A stretch of DNA of 56,208 nt, from assembly GCA_016926755.1 (NCBI GenBank), contig JAFGNZ010000003.1:1-56208 (forward strand), given 5' to 3'. Below are positions 24,588 through 33,885 of this stretch, one piece after another (position 1 is the first letter of the stretch; each line of letters opens with the position of its first letter). This DNA is from Myxococcaceae bacterium. Its GTDB lineage: Bacteria > Myxococcota > Myxococcia > Myxococcales > Myxococcaceae. The position numbers and the translations under genes were made by a program. The notes beneath the pieces were generated by a model that did not search any database, was not told where the DNA came from, and worked only from the letters and a program-made list of their open reading frames with translations.

Positions 24588-26204
24588 ATGCGTCACGTAG
24601 CGGTGTGGGGAGCACTTCTCACGGCGGGGCTCCTGGCGGCGCCACCGGCCGAGGCCTGCGGCGGCTTCTTCTGCTCGCGGGTTCCGATCGATCAGGCGGG
24701 CGAGCGCATCGTCTTCGGGGTGCGCGACGACACCGTCGAGGCGCACATCCAGATCCAGTACCAGGGCGACGCGGAGAAGTTCTCCTGGGTGGTGCCGATG
24801 CCGGCGCTGCCCAGCCTGGACGTGGGCTCTCCGCTCATCTTCGGGTTCCTGGACAGCCGCACGCAGCCGCGCTTCCAGATCGAGTGGCAGAACTTCTGCG
24901 GCGGCGGGCCTCGGGGGGATGTCCTCATGGATGGCGACAGCGCGGGCCCACCCCAGGAGGGCAGCGCCGGTGGAGGGGGCGTGGTGGTGGTGTCCCAGCA
25001 GGAGGTGGGGCCCTATGACGCGGCCATCCTCCAGGCGAGCGAGCCCACGAAGCTGACCGACTGGCTGAGGGACAACGGGTACGATCTGACGGAGCAGGGG
25101 GCCGCGGCGCTCGAGCCGTACGTGGGGCAGGGCAACTACTTCGTCGCGCTCAAGCTGCAGCAGAACAAGCAGGTGGGGGATCTGCGGCCCATCGTCCTGC
25201 GCTTCCAGGGCAACCGGCCCTGCATCCCCATCAAGCTCACGGCGATCGCCGCGCGGCCGGACATGCCCATCATCGCGTACGTGCTGGCCAACAAGCGGGC
25301 CATCCCGGTGAACTACCGGCACGTGCTCATCAACCCCACCCGCATTGACTGGCTGCGCTTCGGGAGCAACTACGCCTCGGTGGCCACCGAGGCGGTGGAC
25401 GAGGCGGGCGGCCGCGCGTTCCTCACCGAGTTCGCCGGCGCCGCGGAGCCCATCGCCCAGGGCTTCGATGCCTTCCTGCCGGACTACGACACCCTGCGGC
25501 TCTCCGGGAAGAGCCACCCCGTGGACTTCGCGGACGAGCTGCTGCGGCAGGGCTTCACGCAGGATCCCGCCATCCCGGGCATGCTGCGAAAGTACATCCC
25601 CATGCCCGCGAGCCTCGTCCAGCAGGGCGTGAAAGAGCCGCAGTTCTACAACAACCTGGCGCAGTACCGGGGCGACATTGACGCGGATCCGAACCGCCCG
25701 CCCTTCGACGTGTCCGGCTTCGTGCAGGAGATCAAGGACACCATCGTCACGCCGGCGAAGAAGTCCCTGGAGCTGCTCCAGGCGCACCCGTACCTCACCC
25801 GCCTGTACACGACGATGTCCGCCGAGGAGATGACGGTGGATCCGGACTTCGACTTCAACTCGGACGCGCCGGACGTGCCCAACCTCTACACCGTCAAGGC
25901 GACCCTCGAGTCTTGCGAGGCCAACGGCCGGGTGCGGCTCGAGCTGCCGGATGGCCGCTACTGGTACACGAACTTCAACGCGGGCCCCTTCGACCAGGGC
26001 CCCAGCTCGCTGCGCATCGAGCAGTGGTCCACGGTGGGGCCGGCCGCGATCGTCCAGGACAACAGCGGGCGGGTGAACAAGGCCCTGGAGGACGGCGGTG
26101 GCGGGGTGGGCAGCTGCGGGTGCTCCTCCACGGAGGCGGGCTCCGCGGGGCTGCTCTCGCTGTTCTTCGCCCTGTGGGGCGCGCGCCGCCGCCGCGTGAG
26201 CTGA
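24588..26204 (+). CDS. DUF2330 protein with a MYXO-CTERM-like sorting tail
   Basis: 538 residues. MRHVAVWGALLTAGLLAAPPAEACGGFFCS is a signal peptide followed by CGGFFC, the opening of DUF2330. Family-typical segments follow: ERIVFGVRDDTVEAHIQIQYQGDAEKFSWVVPMP, FVALKLQQNK and KLTAIAARPDMPIIAYVL. The C-terminus GSCGCSS, a hydrophobic stretch and ARRRR form a MYXO-CTERM-like tripartite tail, which in myxobacteria is thought to mark proteins for surface sorting. So it is probably displayed on the cell surface. The start is the ATG at 24588 with GAAGGGG upstream. Its biochemical role is unknown. Confidence 0.85.
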   Translation: MRHVAVWGALLTAGLLAAPPAEACGGFFCSRVPIDQAGERIVFGVRDDTVEAHIQIQYQGDAEKFSWVVPMPALPSLDVGSPLIFGFLDSRTQPRFQIEWQNFCGGGPRGDVLMDGDSAGPPQEGSAGGGGVVVVSQQEVGPYDAAILQASEPTKLTDWLRDNGYDLTEQGAAALEPYVGQGNYFVALKLQQNKQVGDLRPIVLRFQGNRPCIPIKLTAIAARPDMPIIAYVLANKRAIPVNYRHVLINPTRIDWLRFGSNYASVATEAVDEAGGRAFLTEFAGAAEPIAQGFDAFLPDYDTLRLSGKSHPVDFADELLRQGFTQDPAIPGMLRKYIPMPASLVQQGVKEPQFYNNLAQYRGDIDADPNRPPFDVSGFVQEIKDTIVTPAKKSLELLQAHPYLTRLYTTMSAEEMTVDPDFDFNSDAPDVPNLYTVKATLESCEANGRVRLELPDGRYWYTNFNAGPFDQGPSSLRIEQWSTVGPAAIVQDNSGRVNKALEDGGGGVGSCGCSSTEAGSAGLLSLFFALWGARRRRVS

Positions 26205-26218
26205 GCGCGGGCCCGGCC

Positions 26219-26245
26219 GCCGGGAGCTACTTCGCGGCTCCCGGC
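26219..26245. terminator. Perfect 9-bp hairpin between convergent genes
   Basis: GCCGGGAGC (26219-26227) and GCTCCCGGC (26237-26245) form a perfect stem around a 9-base loop. It straddles the stop of the PilZ gene (its last codons are within the arm) and follows the convergent DUF2330 gene by 14 bases. It could end transcription in both directions; no T-tract. Confidence 0.45.
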
Positions 26246-26835
26246 AGGTAGGGCTTGAGCTTCTCCTCCAGCGCCTTCTTGTCCGCGAACATGACGGAGA
26301 CGCCCGCGCGCATGTTGCCCTGGGGCAGGGTGATGTGCACCACCGTGGCCTCCAGCTCCGCCGTGGCCTCCGCGAAGTCCATGCAGAGGGCGACCGTGAC
26401 GCGGTCCTGGATGCGCAGCGGCTTGTCCGTGAGGATGAACGCGCCGCCCATGCGCAGCTCCCGAGCATATGCGGTCTGGAGCTGCTCGGCGGTGGCGTAG
26501 TGCAGCTCGAAGGTGGCGGTGTCCTTGCTGACGATGTCCGCCACCACCTCGCCCGGGTAGAGGAAGCGCACCCCGAAGCCGCCCGGCTCCACCTGGCGCA
26601 GCTCGGGGGGCACCCGCCGGTGCCGCTGGACGATCCCCTCGAACAGCACGTAGTTCTTCGGATCCAGCTGGATCTGCAGGTGGATGCGCGAGTCGAGCGG
26701 GATCAGCTGGGTGGTGTGGATGAAGGCGCCGCCCTTGGAGATGTCGCCCGTGAAGCCCGACTTCGACAGATCCTCCGTGCCGAACCGGACCGTGTACCGC
26801 TTCTTGAACCTCCGGTGTTGCCGCTTCTCCGCCAT
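26227..26835 (-). CDS. PilZ-domain protein
   Basis: 202 residues. RRFKKR (about 8-13) plus DISKGG (31-36) give the R-x3-R and D/N-x-S-x-x-G signatures of cyclic-di-GMP-binding PilZ domains. Residues 1-100 form one PilZ unit; residues 105-200 look like a second PilZ-like barrel (ARELRMGGAFILT, MRAGVSVMF), without the RxxxR motif. It is soluble and has no output domain, so it probably acts as an adaptor for motility or polysaccharide control. It is a single gene, convergent with the DUF2330 gene and 103 bases after the VIT/vWA gene on the same strand. Confidence 0.88.
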   Translation of the reverse strand: MAEKRQHRRFKKRYTVRFGTEDLSKSGFTGDISKGGAFIHTTQLIPLDSRIHLQIQLDPKNYVLFEGIVQRHRRVPPELRQVEPGGFGVRFLYPGEVVADIVSKDTATFELHYATAEQLQTAYARELRMGGAFILTDKPLRIQDRVTVALCMDFAEATAELEATVVHITLPQGNMRAGVSVMFADKKALEEKLKPYLPGAAK

Positions 26836-26938
26836 CGAGACCTCGCGCCAGGGGGCCTGGAACCTCCCCCTTGTACTATCGCAAGTCTGCCCGGGTTGGA
26901 TATTTTCGGGTGAACCAGTGCGGTAGGAGACGGGGCCG

Positions 26939-29257
26939 CTACTTGAGGAAGGCCTGGATCTTGGCGGCGTCCTCCTCGCCCTCCGGGCCGACGATGATGC
27001 TCTTGCCCTTGGCGATCTGCACCACCACGCGATCGCCCAGGGCGAAGGCGGCCTTCAGCTCGGGGCGGGCCTGGAGCAGCGCGAAGTAGCCCTTGGAGAG
27101 GAACTTCACCTTGAGCCGCTTGCCGGGGGTGGTGAGGGCCTCGGAGTCGATCCAGCCGCCGTCGCGGAAGATGAACGTGCGGCCCGCGGCCACGCGTACC
27201 GGCTCGCTCGCCGACGGCCCGCGCTCCTGCTCCTTCATCCGCTTCGTCGCGCGGGAGACCGCCACGCCGCTCTTGCCCTCGGCGGCGGCCATGGGCTCGG
27301 CCGGTGCCGCGGCTGGCGCGGAGCCCCTCGCGCTCCCGGTGGGCGCGGAGCCGCCGCCGAAGAGGCTGTCGAAGCTGTCATCCGCCTCCTCGGACTTCTC
27401 CGGGCTCATGGGCCGAGGCGCGGGCCGGGGCTGATCCTCCCACGGGCGCATCACGGGCGGCGGCGGCGGCCGGTTGGCCACCACCGGCGTGTCCTCCACC
27501 ACGAGGTAGCTGGTGTACGGCGTGACGATGCCGAACTTCTTGCCCAGGGCCGTCACCTCGTCGCGCAGCTCCGCGCGCTCGCCGCGCAGGCGGATCTCTT
27601 CCAGCAGGAAGCCCACCTTTCGGATGGCCCACAGCCGGGGGATGAAGTCGTCCCGGGTGGCCTCGCGGGGCGCCGTGGTGCCGTAGTCGAACGTGCGCTT
27701 CTCGCCGTTCACGTAGCCGGTGAGCACCACCTTTGCGTCGCCCGGCTTGCGGTAGCGGCCCATCACCACCAGCTGCGTCCCCTTGAAGAGATCCGGCAGC
27801 TTGCGCGGGTAGAGATCGTAGGCGTCAATGGAGGACAGATCGAGCGCCAGGTCCGCCAGCACCGGGTGGCTCACCTTGTCGTAGAAGCCGGAGATCTTCG
27901 TCTCGAACTCCTTGCCGTCCCGGACGAAGTCGGAGGTGCCGTTGCCCTCGGCGGAGAGGCGATCCAGCAGCCGCGCGTTCAGATCCTCGCCGACGCCGAA
28001 GGTGAACATGCGCGTCTTCGCCTTCCGGCCTTCCCGCGCGTGCTGGGCGATGGCGCCCTCGTCCGTCTCGCCGATAGTGGGCTGGCCGTCGGTGATGAAG
28101 AGGAGCAGGTGGGGGGTGGGGGACTTGCCGTCATTGTCCTGGAGGCCGCGCACCAGCGCCTCGTCGATCGCCGTGCCGCCAATGGCCTCCAGCTGGTCCA
28201 CGAAGGAGACGGCCTTGCGGATGTTCTCCTTGCTCGCGGGCTTGAGCCCCGGGAAGAGCGGCTCCACGTCCGTGGAGAAGCGCACCACGTTGAAGGTGTC
28301 CTGCGGGTTGAGCCGGGTGACGCAGTACTTGAGCGCGTCCCGGGCGATCTTCATCCGCTCCCCCTGCATGGAGCCCGAGGTGTCGATCACGAAGGTGACG
28401 CGCTTGGCGGCGACCTCGTTGGCGCTCACCTCCGTCTTCGGGGCGATGAGGGCCAGGAAGTAGCCGGGCTCGTCGGCCTGCTTGTACGTCAGCAGCGACA
28501 GCCCCACCGCCTTGTCCGAGACGGAGAAGTAGAGATCCAGATCCTTGGAGAGATCCGCGCCGCCCACCTGCTCCAGGCCCACCACGGCGCCCGTCTCGCC
28601 CCGGCGGGACACGTCCATCTGGTGCGTGGGCGAGTAGAGGCTGCGCAGCGGCGTCTTCGTGGACACCCGGGCGCTGAAGGTGAAGTCGTTCGTCGCCTTG
28701 CCGCCCACCCGCCGCCAGTCCTCGGGCTGCCCCTGGGCCGTCGCCCCGAGCGGGTAGTGGTAGTGGTAGAGGCCGCTGGAGTAGTTGAGCACCTGACTGA
28801 AGGCCAGCTCCACCTTCTGCTCGCCCCGCGCGGGCACCGGGAAGACGCGCACGCGGAACACATCCGAGTCCACGTACTCCAGCAGCCCCGGGTCCGCCAG
28901 CCGCCGGACGATGCCCTCGTAGATGCTGGTGGCCTTCTCCTTCTCGAGGATCTCGCCCCGGGTCTTCTGGCCGTTGATCCACAGGTAGAACTCGGAGAGC
29001 GCGGCGCCCTTGGGGAGCGGGAAGATGTAGTGGGCCTCGAGCTGCGAGGGGCCGTCGTTCTGGAACGTCTGCTCCACCCGGGTGACGGCCGTGCCGTCCT
29101 GGATCTCCACCCGCACGCGCTGGCTCTTGATGGCCAGTGGCCGCGCGTTCGGCGTGGTGGGCAGCAGCATGCCCTGCGCCGAGGCGAGCAGGGGCACCAG
29201 GGAGGCAGCGATCAGCAGCAGGCGGTGGGGGGCGTTCACGGCGGTTTGTCTCCTCAT
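26939..29257 (-). CDS. VIT and von Willebrand A domain protein, exported
   Basis: 772 residues. The signal peptide MRRQTAVNAPHRLLLIAASLVPLLASAQG fixes the ATG at 29257; the open frame runs on to a TTG at 29278. The VIT domain (about 40-165) has TAVTRVEQTFQNDG, EAHYIFPLPKGAALSEFYLWI and KATSIYEGIVRR. The vWA domain (about 285-460) has the MIDAS motif FVIDTSGSMQG and the later TDGQPT. The tail holds a Pro-rich linker and a strand-rich end domain (VRVAAGRTFIFRDGGWIDSE). Proteins of this kind (inter-alpha-trypsin inhibitor heavy-chain-like) act in adhesion or protein-protein contact outside the cell. Its place between unrelated genes says nothing about partners. Confidence 0.9.
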   Translation of the reverse strand: MRRQTAVNAPHRLLLIAASLVPLLASAQGMLLPTTPNARPLAIKSQRVRVEIQDGTAVTRVEQTFQNDGPSQLEAHYIFPLPKGAALSEFYLWINGQKTRGEILEKEKATSIYEGIVRRLADPGLLEYVDSDVFRVRVFPVPARGEQKVELAFSQVLNYSSGLYHYHYPLGATAQGQPEDWRRVGGKATNDFTFSARVSTKTPLRSLYSPTHQMDVSRRGETGAVVGLEQVGGADLSKDLDLYFSVSDKAVGLSLLTYKQADEPGYFLALIAPKTEVSANEVAAKRVTFVIDTSGSMQGERMKIARDALKYCVTRLNPQDTFNVVRFSTDVEPLFPGLKPASKENIRKAVSFVDQLEAIGGTAIDEALVRGLQDNDGKSPTPHLLLFITDGQPTIGETDEGAIAQHAREGRKAKTRMFTFGVGEDLNARLLDRLSAEGNGTSDFVRDGKEFETKISGFYDKVSHPVLADLALDLSSIDAYDLYPRKLPDLFKGTQLVVMGRYRKPGDAKVVLTGYVNGEKRTFDYGTTAPREATRDDFIPRLWAIRKVGFLLEEIRLRGERAELRDEVTALGKKFGIVTPYTSYLVVEDTPVVANRPPPPPVMRPWEDQPRPAPRPMSPEKSEEADDSFDSLFGGGSAPTGSARGSAPAAAPAEPMAAAEGKSGVAVSRATKRMKEQERGPSASEPVRVAAGRTFIFRDGGWIDSEALTTPGKRLKVKFLSKGYFALLQARPELKAAFALGDRVVVQIAKGKSIIVGPEGEEDAAKIQAFLK

Positions 29258-29415
29258 GGAACCCGAGGACTTCTTCAACGCGCGAGCCTTCAGCGCGGTC
29301 TACCTACATCAGCGTCTATCATCAGCGACCCCCTGGTCCGCGGGAGCTGATGAAGCGGGCGCGGCGCTATCAACGCACCCGCCGCGAATAGAATCCAGCG
29401 CCGGATCTTCGCGCT

Positions 29416-30228
29416 ATGGTGGGCGACATGAGCCAGCCAATCTGGGGAGGAAGGAGCCCTGCCTGGAGCAGGACCTGGGGCCTCGTGGGGTTCCTGTGGC
29501 TGATCACGGCCCCCGAGGCGCTGGCGGAGCGCCGCACGATCAATCCGGACACGCAGCTCTCCCTGGAGCTCACCGTGAAGGGCGCCACCACCTGCATCGT
29601 CGTGCCCCAGGAGCTGTACGATCCCCAGGTGTGCGAGGGGATCCCCCGGAGCGAAGTGGCGACCCCCCCGGCGGGCGCCCAGGGCGTGCGCGCGGTGGCC
29701 ATCCTGAGGCAGGACACCGGCGGCGTCGTCCTCACGGTGGCGAGCATCCACCGGCCGGGGATCGGCCAGATGCATGAGCAGCAGATCCACAGCTTCATCC
29801 AGAGCACGATGAAGCGGCTGTCCGGGGAGCTGGGGGCTCCGACGCACGCGGTGGATGGGGCCGCCCAGAAGCCCTTCACCGTGCAGCAGGTGGGCGGCGT
29901 CCCCGTGGTCCGTTGGGAGTACACGGCGGATCTTCCGGACACGGATCCGCGGGCGAACACCGCCAGCGCGGTGGTCTACCTGGTGCCTTCGATCGACGCG
30001 CTCGACATCATCTCCCTCAACACCCACCGGCAGAACCTGGAGGCGACCCGCGGCTTCGGCGAACAGGTGATCTCCACGCTGCGCGTCCCGCTGACCATCG
30101 ACGCGGAGGCGTTCGGCGACGACATGATCTGGGCGCTCGGAGCCAAGGTCGGGATGGTCCTCATTCCCGTGGTGCTCGTGCTAGGGGGCGGGGTGTGGCT
30201 GTGGCGGCGTGCCAGGCGGGCGAGCTGA
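29416..30228 (+). CDS. Exported protein with a C-terminal membrane helix, unknown function
   Basis: 270 residues. An N-terminal signal helix (TWGLVGFLWLITAPEALAE) and a C-terminal helix (VGMVLIPVVLVLGGGVWLW followed by RRARR) frame a 185-residue soluble domain, which should lie in the periplasm with the tail in the cytoplasm. The domain has strands GVRAVAILRQDTGGVVLTVASI and VPVVRWEYTA and no catalytic motif I recognise. ATG at 29416 is used; ATG at 29428 (MSQPIWGG) is equally possible. No family recognised. Confidence 0.65.
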   Translation: MVGDMSQPIWGGRSPAWSRTWGLVGFLWLITAPEALAERRTINPDTQLSLELTVKGATTCIVVPQELYDPQVCEGIPRSEVATPPAGAQGVRAVAILRQDTGGVVLTVASIHRPGIGQMHEQQIHSFIQSTMKRLSGELGAPTHAVDGAAQKPFTVQQVGGVPVVRWEYTADLPDTDPRANTASAVVYLVPSIDALDIISLNTHRQNLEATRGFGEQVISTLRVPLTIDAEAFGDDMIWALGAKVGMVLIPVVLVLGGGVWLWRRARRAS

Positions 30229-30282
30229 ACGCTCCGTGAAGAGAGAGCGACACTGTCAGCCCGGAAGGGAGTAGGGTGGAGG

Positions 30283-31242
30283 GTGGCACTTCCATCCCCG
30301 AGCCCGCCCTTGAACGGACAGACCGAGCACCGCATCGCCCTCTTCCTCGACTTCGAGAACCTCGTCACCAATACCGGCATCAGCGCGGCGGGCTTCGATC
30401 TGCAGCCCTCGCTCGATCGGCTGCTGGAGAAAGGCAAGGTGGTCTTCCGCCGCGCCTACTGCGACTGGTCCCGCTTCTCGGAGGCCAAGGCGCGCCTGCA
30501 CGAGCACGGCGTGGAGCTGCTCGACGTGCCGCCCTCCACTCGCGCGGGGAAGAACGGCGCGGACATGCGCCTCGTCATCGACGCGCTGGAGCTGTGCTAC
30601 GCGCGCGAGCACATCGACACCTTCGTCATCGGCTCCGGAGACAGCGACTTCTGCCCGCTGGCCTACAAGCTGCGCGAGAATGGCCGCACCGTGATCGGCC
30701 TGGCGGTGAAGGGCTCCACCTCGCCGCTCTTCGTGAAGGCGTGCGATGAGTTCCTCTACCTGCGCCCCAAGCAGGCTCGCGGGGAGAAGGACAAGGGTGA
30801 CTCCGTCAGCGCCGAGGAGCCTGCTCGCGGCTCGCGCTCCGGGCACCGCGGCAAGGGGCAGGGTGAGAAGGGCGGGGAGCGCGAGGCCTCCGGTGGGGGC
30901 AAGAGCCGGCCCAAGGTGCCGGAGATCGCCCGCTCGGTGGTCAAGCGCCTGCTCGGGAGCGCGGCAGGTCCGATCAACCCGTCCCTCATCAAGGAGACGA
31001 TCGTCCGCAAGGAGCCGGACTTCGACGAGCGCGATCACGGCTTCCCGACGTTCGCGCGCATGCTCGAGGCGATGGAGCAAGAGGGGATCCTCAAGCGGCA
31101 GCAGCAGGGCCGGCAGTGGTACGTGGTGACGCCGGAGGCGCCCCCGGCGCGTGGCGGGCACGCGAAGCGCGGCGCGGCCACGGAGGAGGACGAGGCCGAG
31201 GAGCTGGAGTCCTACCCGGATCCCGAGGACCTGGAGGGATAG
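30283..31242 (+). CDS. NYN-domain (PIN-like) protein with a LOTUS/OST-HTH domain
   Basis: 319 residues. Residues about 15-160 form a NYN nuclease-like domain with acidic positions in LFLDFEN, NGADMRLVIDAL and IGSGDSDFCPL, the layout of LabA-like and related RNases. A charged linker (about 162-205) is followed by a winged-helix LOTUS/OST-HTH domain (RSVVKRLLGSAAGPINPSLIKETI through GILKRQQQGRQWYVV), which in other proteins binds RNA. The tail is acidic. Together this suggests an RNA-binding or RNA-cleaving regulator. GTG at 30283 starts it, after a run of GGTGGAGG. Stands alone. Confidence 0.85.
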   Translation: MALPSPSPPLNGQTEHRIALFLDFENLVTNTGISAAGFDLQPSLDRLLEKGKVVFRRAYCDWSRFSEAKARLHEHGVELLDVPPSTRAGKNGADMRLVIDALELCYAREHIDTFVIGSGDSDFCPLAYKLRENGRTVIGLAVKGSTSPLFVKACDEFLYLRPKQARGEKDKGDSVSAEEPARGSRSGHRGKGQGEKGGEREASGGGKSRPKVPEIARSVVKRLLGSAAGPINPSLIKETIVRKEPDFDERDHGFPTFARMLEAMEQEGILKRQQQGRQWYVVTPEAPPARGGHAKRGAATEEDEAEELESYPDPEDLEG

Positions 31243-31268
31243 CGGAGGACGGCGCGGAGTCCGGGGCT

Positions 31269-32297
31269 TTACTGCGGAAGGTCGTCCAGGACTTCCGCGA
31301 GGCGGGTGGCCGTCAGGGCCTTGTCGAACCACCGATCGAGGGTGGCCATCTCCGTGCACGTCAGGATTCGCTGCCGGGCCTTCTCATCCACGGGCACGCC
31401 CCGCGCGGAGAGAATCCGCAGCACATCCTCGGCCCGAGCCTTGGCCAGTCCCTCGGCCTGCCCCTCAGCCCGCCCCTCAATCCTGCCGCGCTGACGTCCC
31501 TTCTCGATGAGCTCTTCGCTCCAGGTTGCCATCAGTTCCTCCGCGCGCTGCGCACCTGCCACTGAAACTAACACGTCCACTGTCGCTCCTCGCGCGGCTT
31601 TGTCCCCGACGAGAAGCAGATAGTGGACTACCGTGCGAAACTCCTCGAAGCCGTTGGGGGCCGCCTCCACCTGGGCGAAGAGCGCCGTCCAGTCAGGAAG
31701 CCGCTCCGCCAGATCTTCGGTGCGCCCGTAGCGCAGCGCCAGGAGCGCCAGGCGGACCAGGGGAGGACCGGGGCGCTCCATCAGGCTCTCCGCGCGCTCG
31801 ACCGTCAGATCATCCACCTGATACTCGAAGCGCGGCACCAGCGTTCTCCAGCGCTCCGGGAGCACGCCCTCGTCAGGCATTTCGAAGAGCTCCTCGACCT
31901 GGCGCGGAGCAGTCCAGGAGCCTTCCGGCCCGTGGTACAGCACCAGAGGGAGGATGATCGGCAGCTGAGTGCTTTCCGGGTGATCGAGTCGCCATCGCTC
32001 CAGCTGGCGCACCACGTAGCGCAGCATGCGCAAGGCCATCCACCTGTCCACCGAGGACTGGTGCTCTATCAACACGTAGAAGAGCAAAGAGCCCCCGCCG
32101 CGCAGATGAGCCGAGAAGAGCAGATCGCTCTCGGTCTCCCGCAACTGCGTGTCCACCACGGAGCCTGGCTCTCGCCGCAGGGTGGACCAGTCCACCCGGG
32201 AGACGAGCTCCGGGGGCAATGCAGCGCGCAGCTCGGCGGCGGCCCGCTCGGGCTGGCCGAAGGTGAAGCGGACGAAGAGATCGTGAGGGCCGGACAT
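31269..32297 (-). CDS. Rpn family nuclease / putative transposase-like protein
   Basis: 342 residues. The N-terminal PD-(D/E)XK-type core has TESDLLFSAHL (D58) and LFYVLIEHQSS (E78, Q80), and the flanking blocks MALRMLRYVVRQLE and LPIILPLVLYHGP are typical of the Rpn/Transposase_31 family (PF04754), recombination-promoting DNA nucleases. The C-terminal part has the coiled RIEGRAEGQAEGLAKARAED segment common in the family. The protein looks intact. Despite the family name these are not true insertion sequences, and no terminal repeats were seen here. Role in the host is unclear. Confidence 0.88.
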   Translation of the reverse strand: MSGPHDLFVRFTFGQPERAAAELRAALPPELVSRVDWSTLRREPGSVVDTQLRETESDLLFSAHLRGGGSLLFYVLIEHQSSVDRWMALRMLRYVVRQLERWRLDHPESTQLPIILPLVLYHGPEGSWTAPRQVEELFEMPDEGVLPERWRTLVPRFEYQVDDLTVERAESLMERPGPPLVRLALLALRYGRTEDLAERLPDWTALFAQVEAAPNGFEEFRTVVHYLLLVGDKAARGATVDVLVSVAGAQRAEELMATWSEELIEKGRQRGRIEGRAEGQAEGLAKARAEDVLRILSARGVPVDEKARQRILTCTEMATLDRWFDKALTATRLAEVLDDLPQ

Positions 32298-32414
32298 GGC
32301 CAGCGGCCCTCAAGCACAATGCGGGCCAAGGCCGCCTCGCAGGGAGCCAACTGAGCAGAGGTGTCCGGTGAGTGCTTCTACCGTCCGAAACGGGAGACGG
32401 TTCTCCTGGCTTCA

Positions 32415-32446
32415 GGAAGGCATCAGCCCGTCAGGTGATGCCTTCC
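32415..32446 (-). terminator. Strong hairpin downstream of pntB
   Basis: GGAAGGCATCA (32415-32425) and TGATGCCTTCC (32436-32446) form a perfect 11-bp stem around a 10-base loop, directly after the pntB stop at 32452. This is the best terminator-like structure in the window, although the T-tract is missing on the minus strand. Confidence 0.55.
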
Positions 32447-32451
32447 CAAGA

Positions 32452-33885
32452 TCATGCCGCCTGCGCCTTGCCGACGGCGGCCAGCAGCGCGTCGATGGAC
32501 TTGCGCGCGTCTCCGAAGAGCATGCGCGTGTTGTCCAGCAGGAACAGTGGGTTCTCCACGCCGGCGTACCCCGCCGCCATGCCGCGCTTGAGCACCACCA
32601 CCAGCTTGGACTTCCACACCTCCAGCACGGGCATCCCGTAGATCGGGCTGGAGGGATCATCCAGCGCGCCCGGGTTGACGATGTCGTTGGCGCCGATGAC
32701 GAGCACCACGTCCGTGCTCGCGAAGTCGTGGTTGATGTGCTCCATCTCCTGCACGATGTCGTAAGGCACGCCGGCCTCGGCGAGCAGTACGTTCATGTGC
32801 CCCGGGAGCCGGCCGGCCACCGGGTGGATCGCGAAGCGGACGGTGACGCCCTTCTCGCGCAGCCCACGGGTGAGATCCTCCACCGCGTTCTGCGCGCGCG
32901 CCACCGCCATGCCGTAGCCCGGCACGATGATGACGTTCCTGGCCGAGCGCAGCCGCGCGGCCGTCTCGTCCGCGGAGATCTCCCGCACCTCGCCGGAGCG
33001 CGGCGCCTCGGAGGTCTTCACGTCGCCGGTGCCGAAGCCGCCGAAGACGACGTTGAGGATGGAGCGGTTCATCGCGCGGCACATGATGATGGACAGGATC
33101 GCGCCGCTGGCGCCCACCAGCGCCCCGGTGACGATGAGCAGATCGTTGGAGAGCACGAAGCCCGCCGCCGCCGCCGCCCACCCCGAGTAGCTGTTGAGCA
33201 GCGACACCACCACCGGCATGTCCGCGCCGCCAATGGCCATCACCAGGTGGATGCCCAGCAGGCCCGCCAGCACCGTCATCACCAGCAGCCACACCAACCC
33301 CTCGCCGGGCCCGCTGGTGGCCACGAAGGGCACCGCCAGGCCGACGATCCCCGCGGCGATGCCCGCGTTGATCAGGTGACGGCCCGGCAGCAGCAGCGGC
33401 TTGCCGGAGAGGCTCCCGCGCAGCTTCGCCCAGGCGATGATGGAGCCGGTGAAGGTGAGCGCGCCCACGGCCACTCCCACCCAGATCTCCACCATGGCCA
33501 CCGTGTGGGCCGCGCCCGTCAGCTCATGCGAGCCCGCGCGGGGCGCCAGGTAGGAGGAGACGCCCACCAGCACGGCGGCCAGCCCCACGAAGCTGTGGAG
33601 GATGGCGACCAGCTCCGGCATGCCCGTCATCTCCACCCGCCGAGCGAGCACGCCGCCGATGACCGAGCCGACGAGCACCGAGCCGATGAGCAGCGGCAGC
33701 CCGGCGCCGATCGTGCCCCCGTTGGAGATCAGCCAGGTGACGCCGGCCACGCCCACGGCCAGCGCCATGCCGAGCATGCCGTACAGGTTGCCGCGCGCCG
33801 CGGTCTCCTGCTTGGAGAGGCCGCCGAGGCTGCGGATGAAGAGCACGCCCGACAGGAGGTAGGCGATGGAGGTGACGCCGTTCAT
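32452..33885 (-). CDS. pntB: NAD(P) transhydrogenase beta subunit
   Basis: 477 residues, the usual length. It pairs with PntA to move hydride from NADH to NADP+ while protons flow inward. Many membrane helices (about eight to nine) fill the first 280 residues. The C-terminal NADP-binding domain (about 300-477) has [46 protein letters not shown] and [16 protein letters not shown]. The ATG at 33885 has GGAGGTGG upstream and overlaps the pntA stop (TGA at 33884-33882). Confidence 0.95.
   Translation of the reverse strand: MNGVTSIAYLLSGVLFIRSLGGLSKQETAARGNLYGMLGMALAVGVAGVTWLISNGGTIGAGLPLLIGSVLVGSVIGGVLARRVEMTGMPELVAILHSFVGLAAVLVGVSSYLAPRAGSHELTGAAHTVAMVEIWVGVAVGALTFTGSIIAWAKLRGSLSGKPLLLPGRHLINAGIAAGIVGLAVPFVATSGPGEGLVWLLVMTVLAGLLGIHLVMAIGGADMPVVVSLLNSYSGWAAAAAGFVLSNDLLIVTGALVGASGAILSIIMCRAMNRSILNVVFGGFGTGDVKTSEAPRSGEVREISADETAARLRSARNVIIVPGYGMAVARAQNAVEDLTRGLREKGVTVRFAIHPVAGRLPGHMNVLLAEAGVPYDIVQEMEHINHDFASTDVVLVIGANDIVNPGALDDPSSPIYGMPVLEVWKSKLVVVLKRGMAAGYAGVENPLFLLDNTRMLFGDARKSIDALLAAVGKAQAA

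Noticed and set aside
31269-32297. Insertion sequence call for the Rpn gene
   Set aside because: No terminal inverted repeats or target duplication; the family is a nuclease, not a standard transposase.
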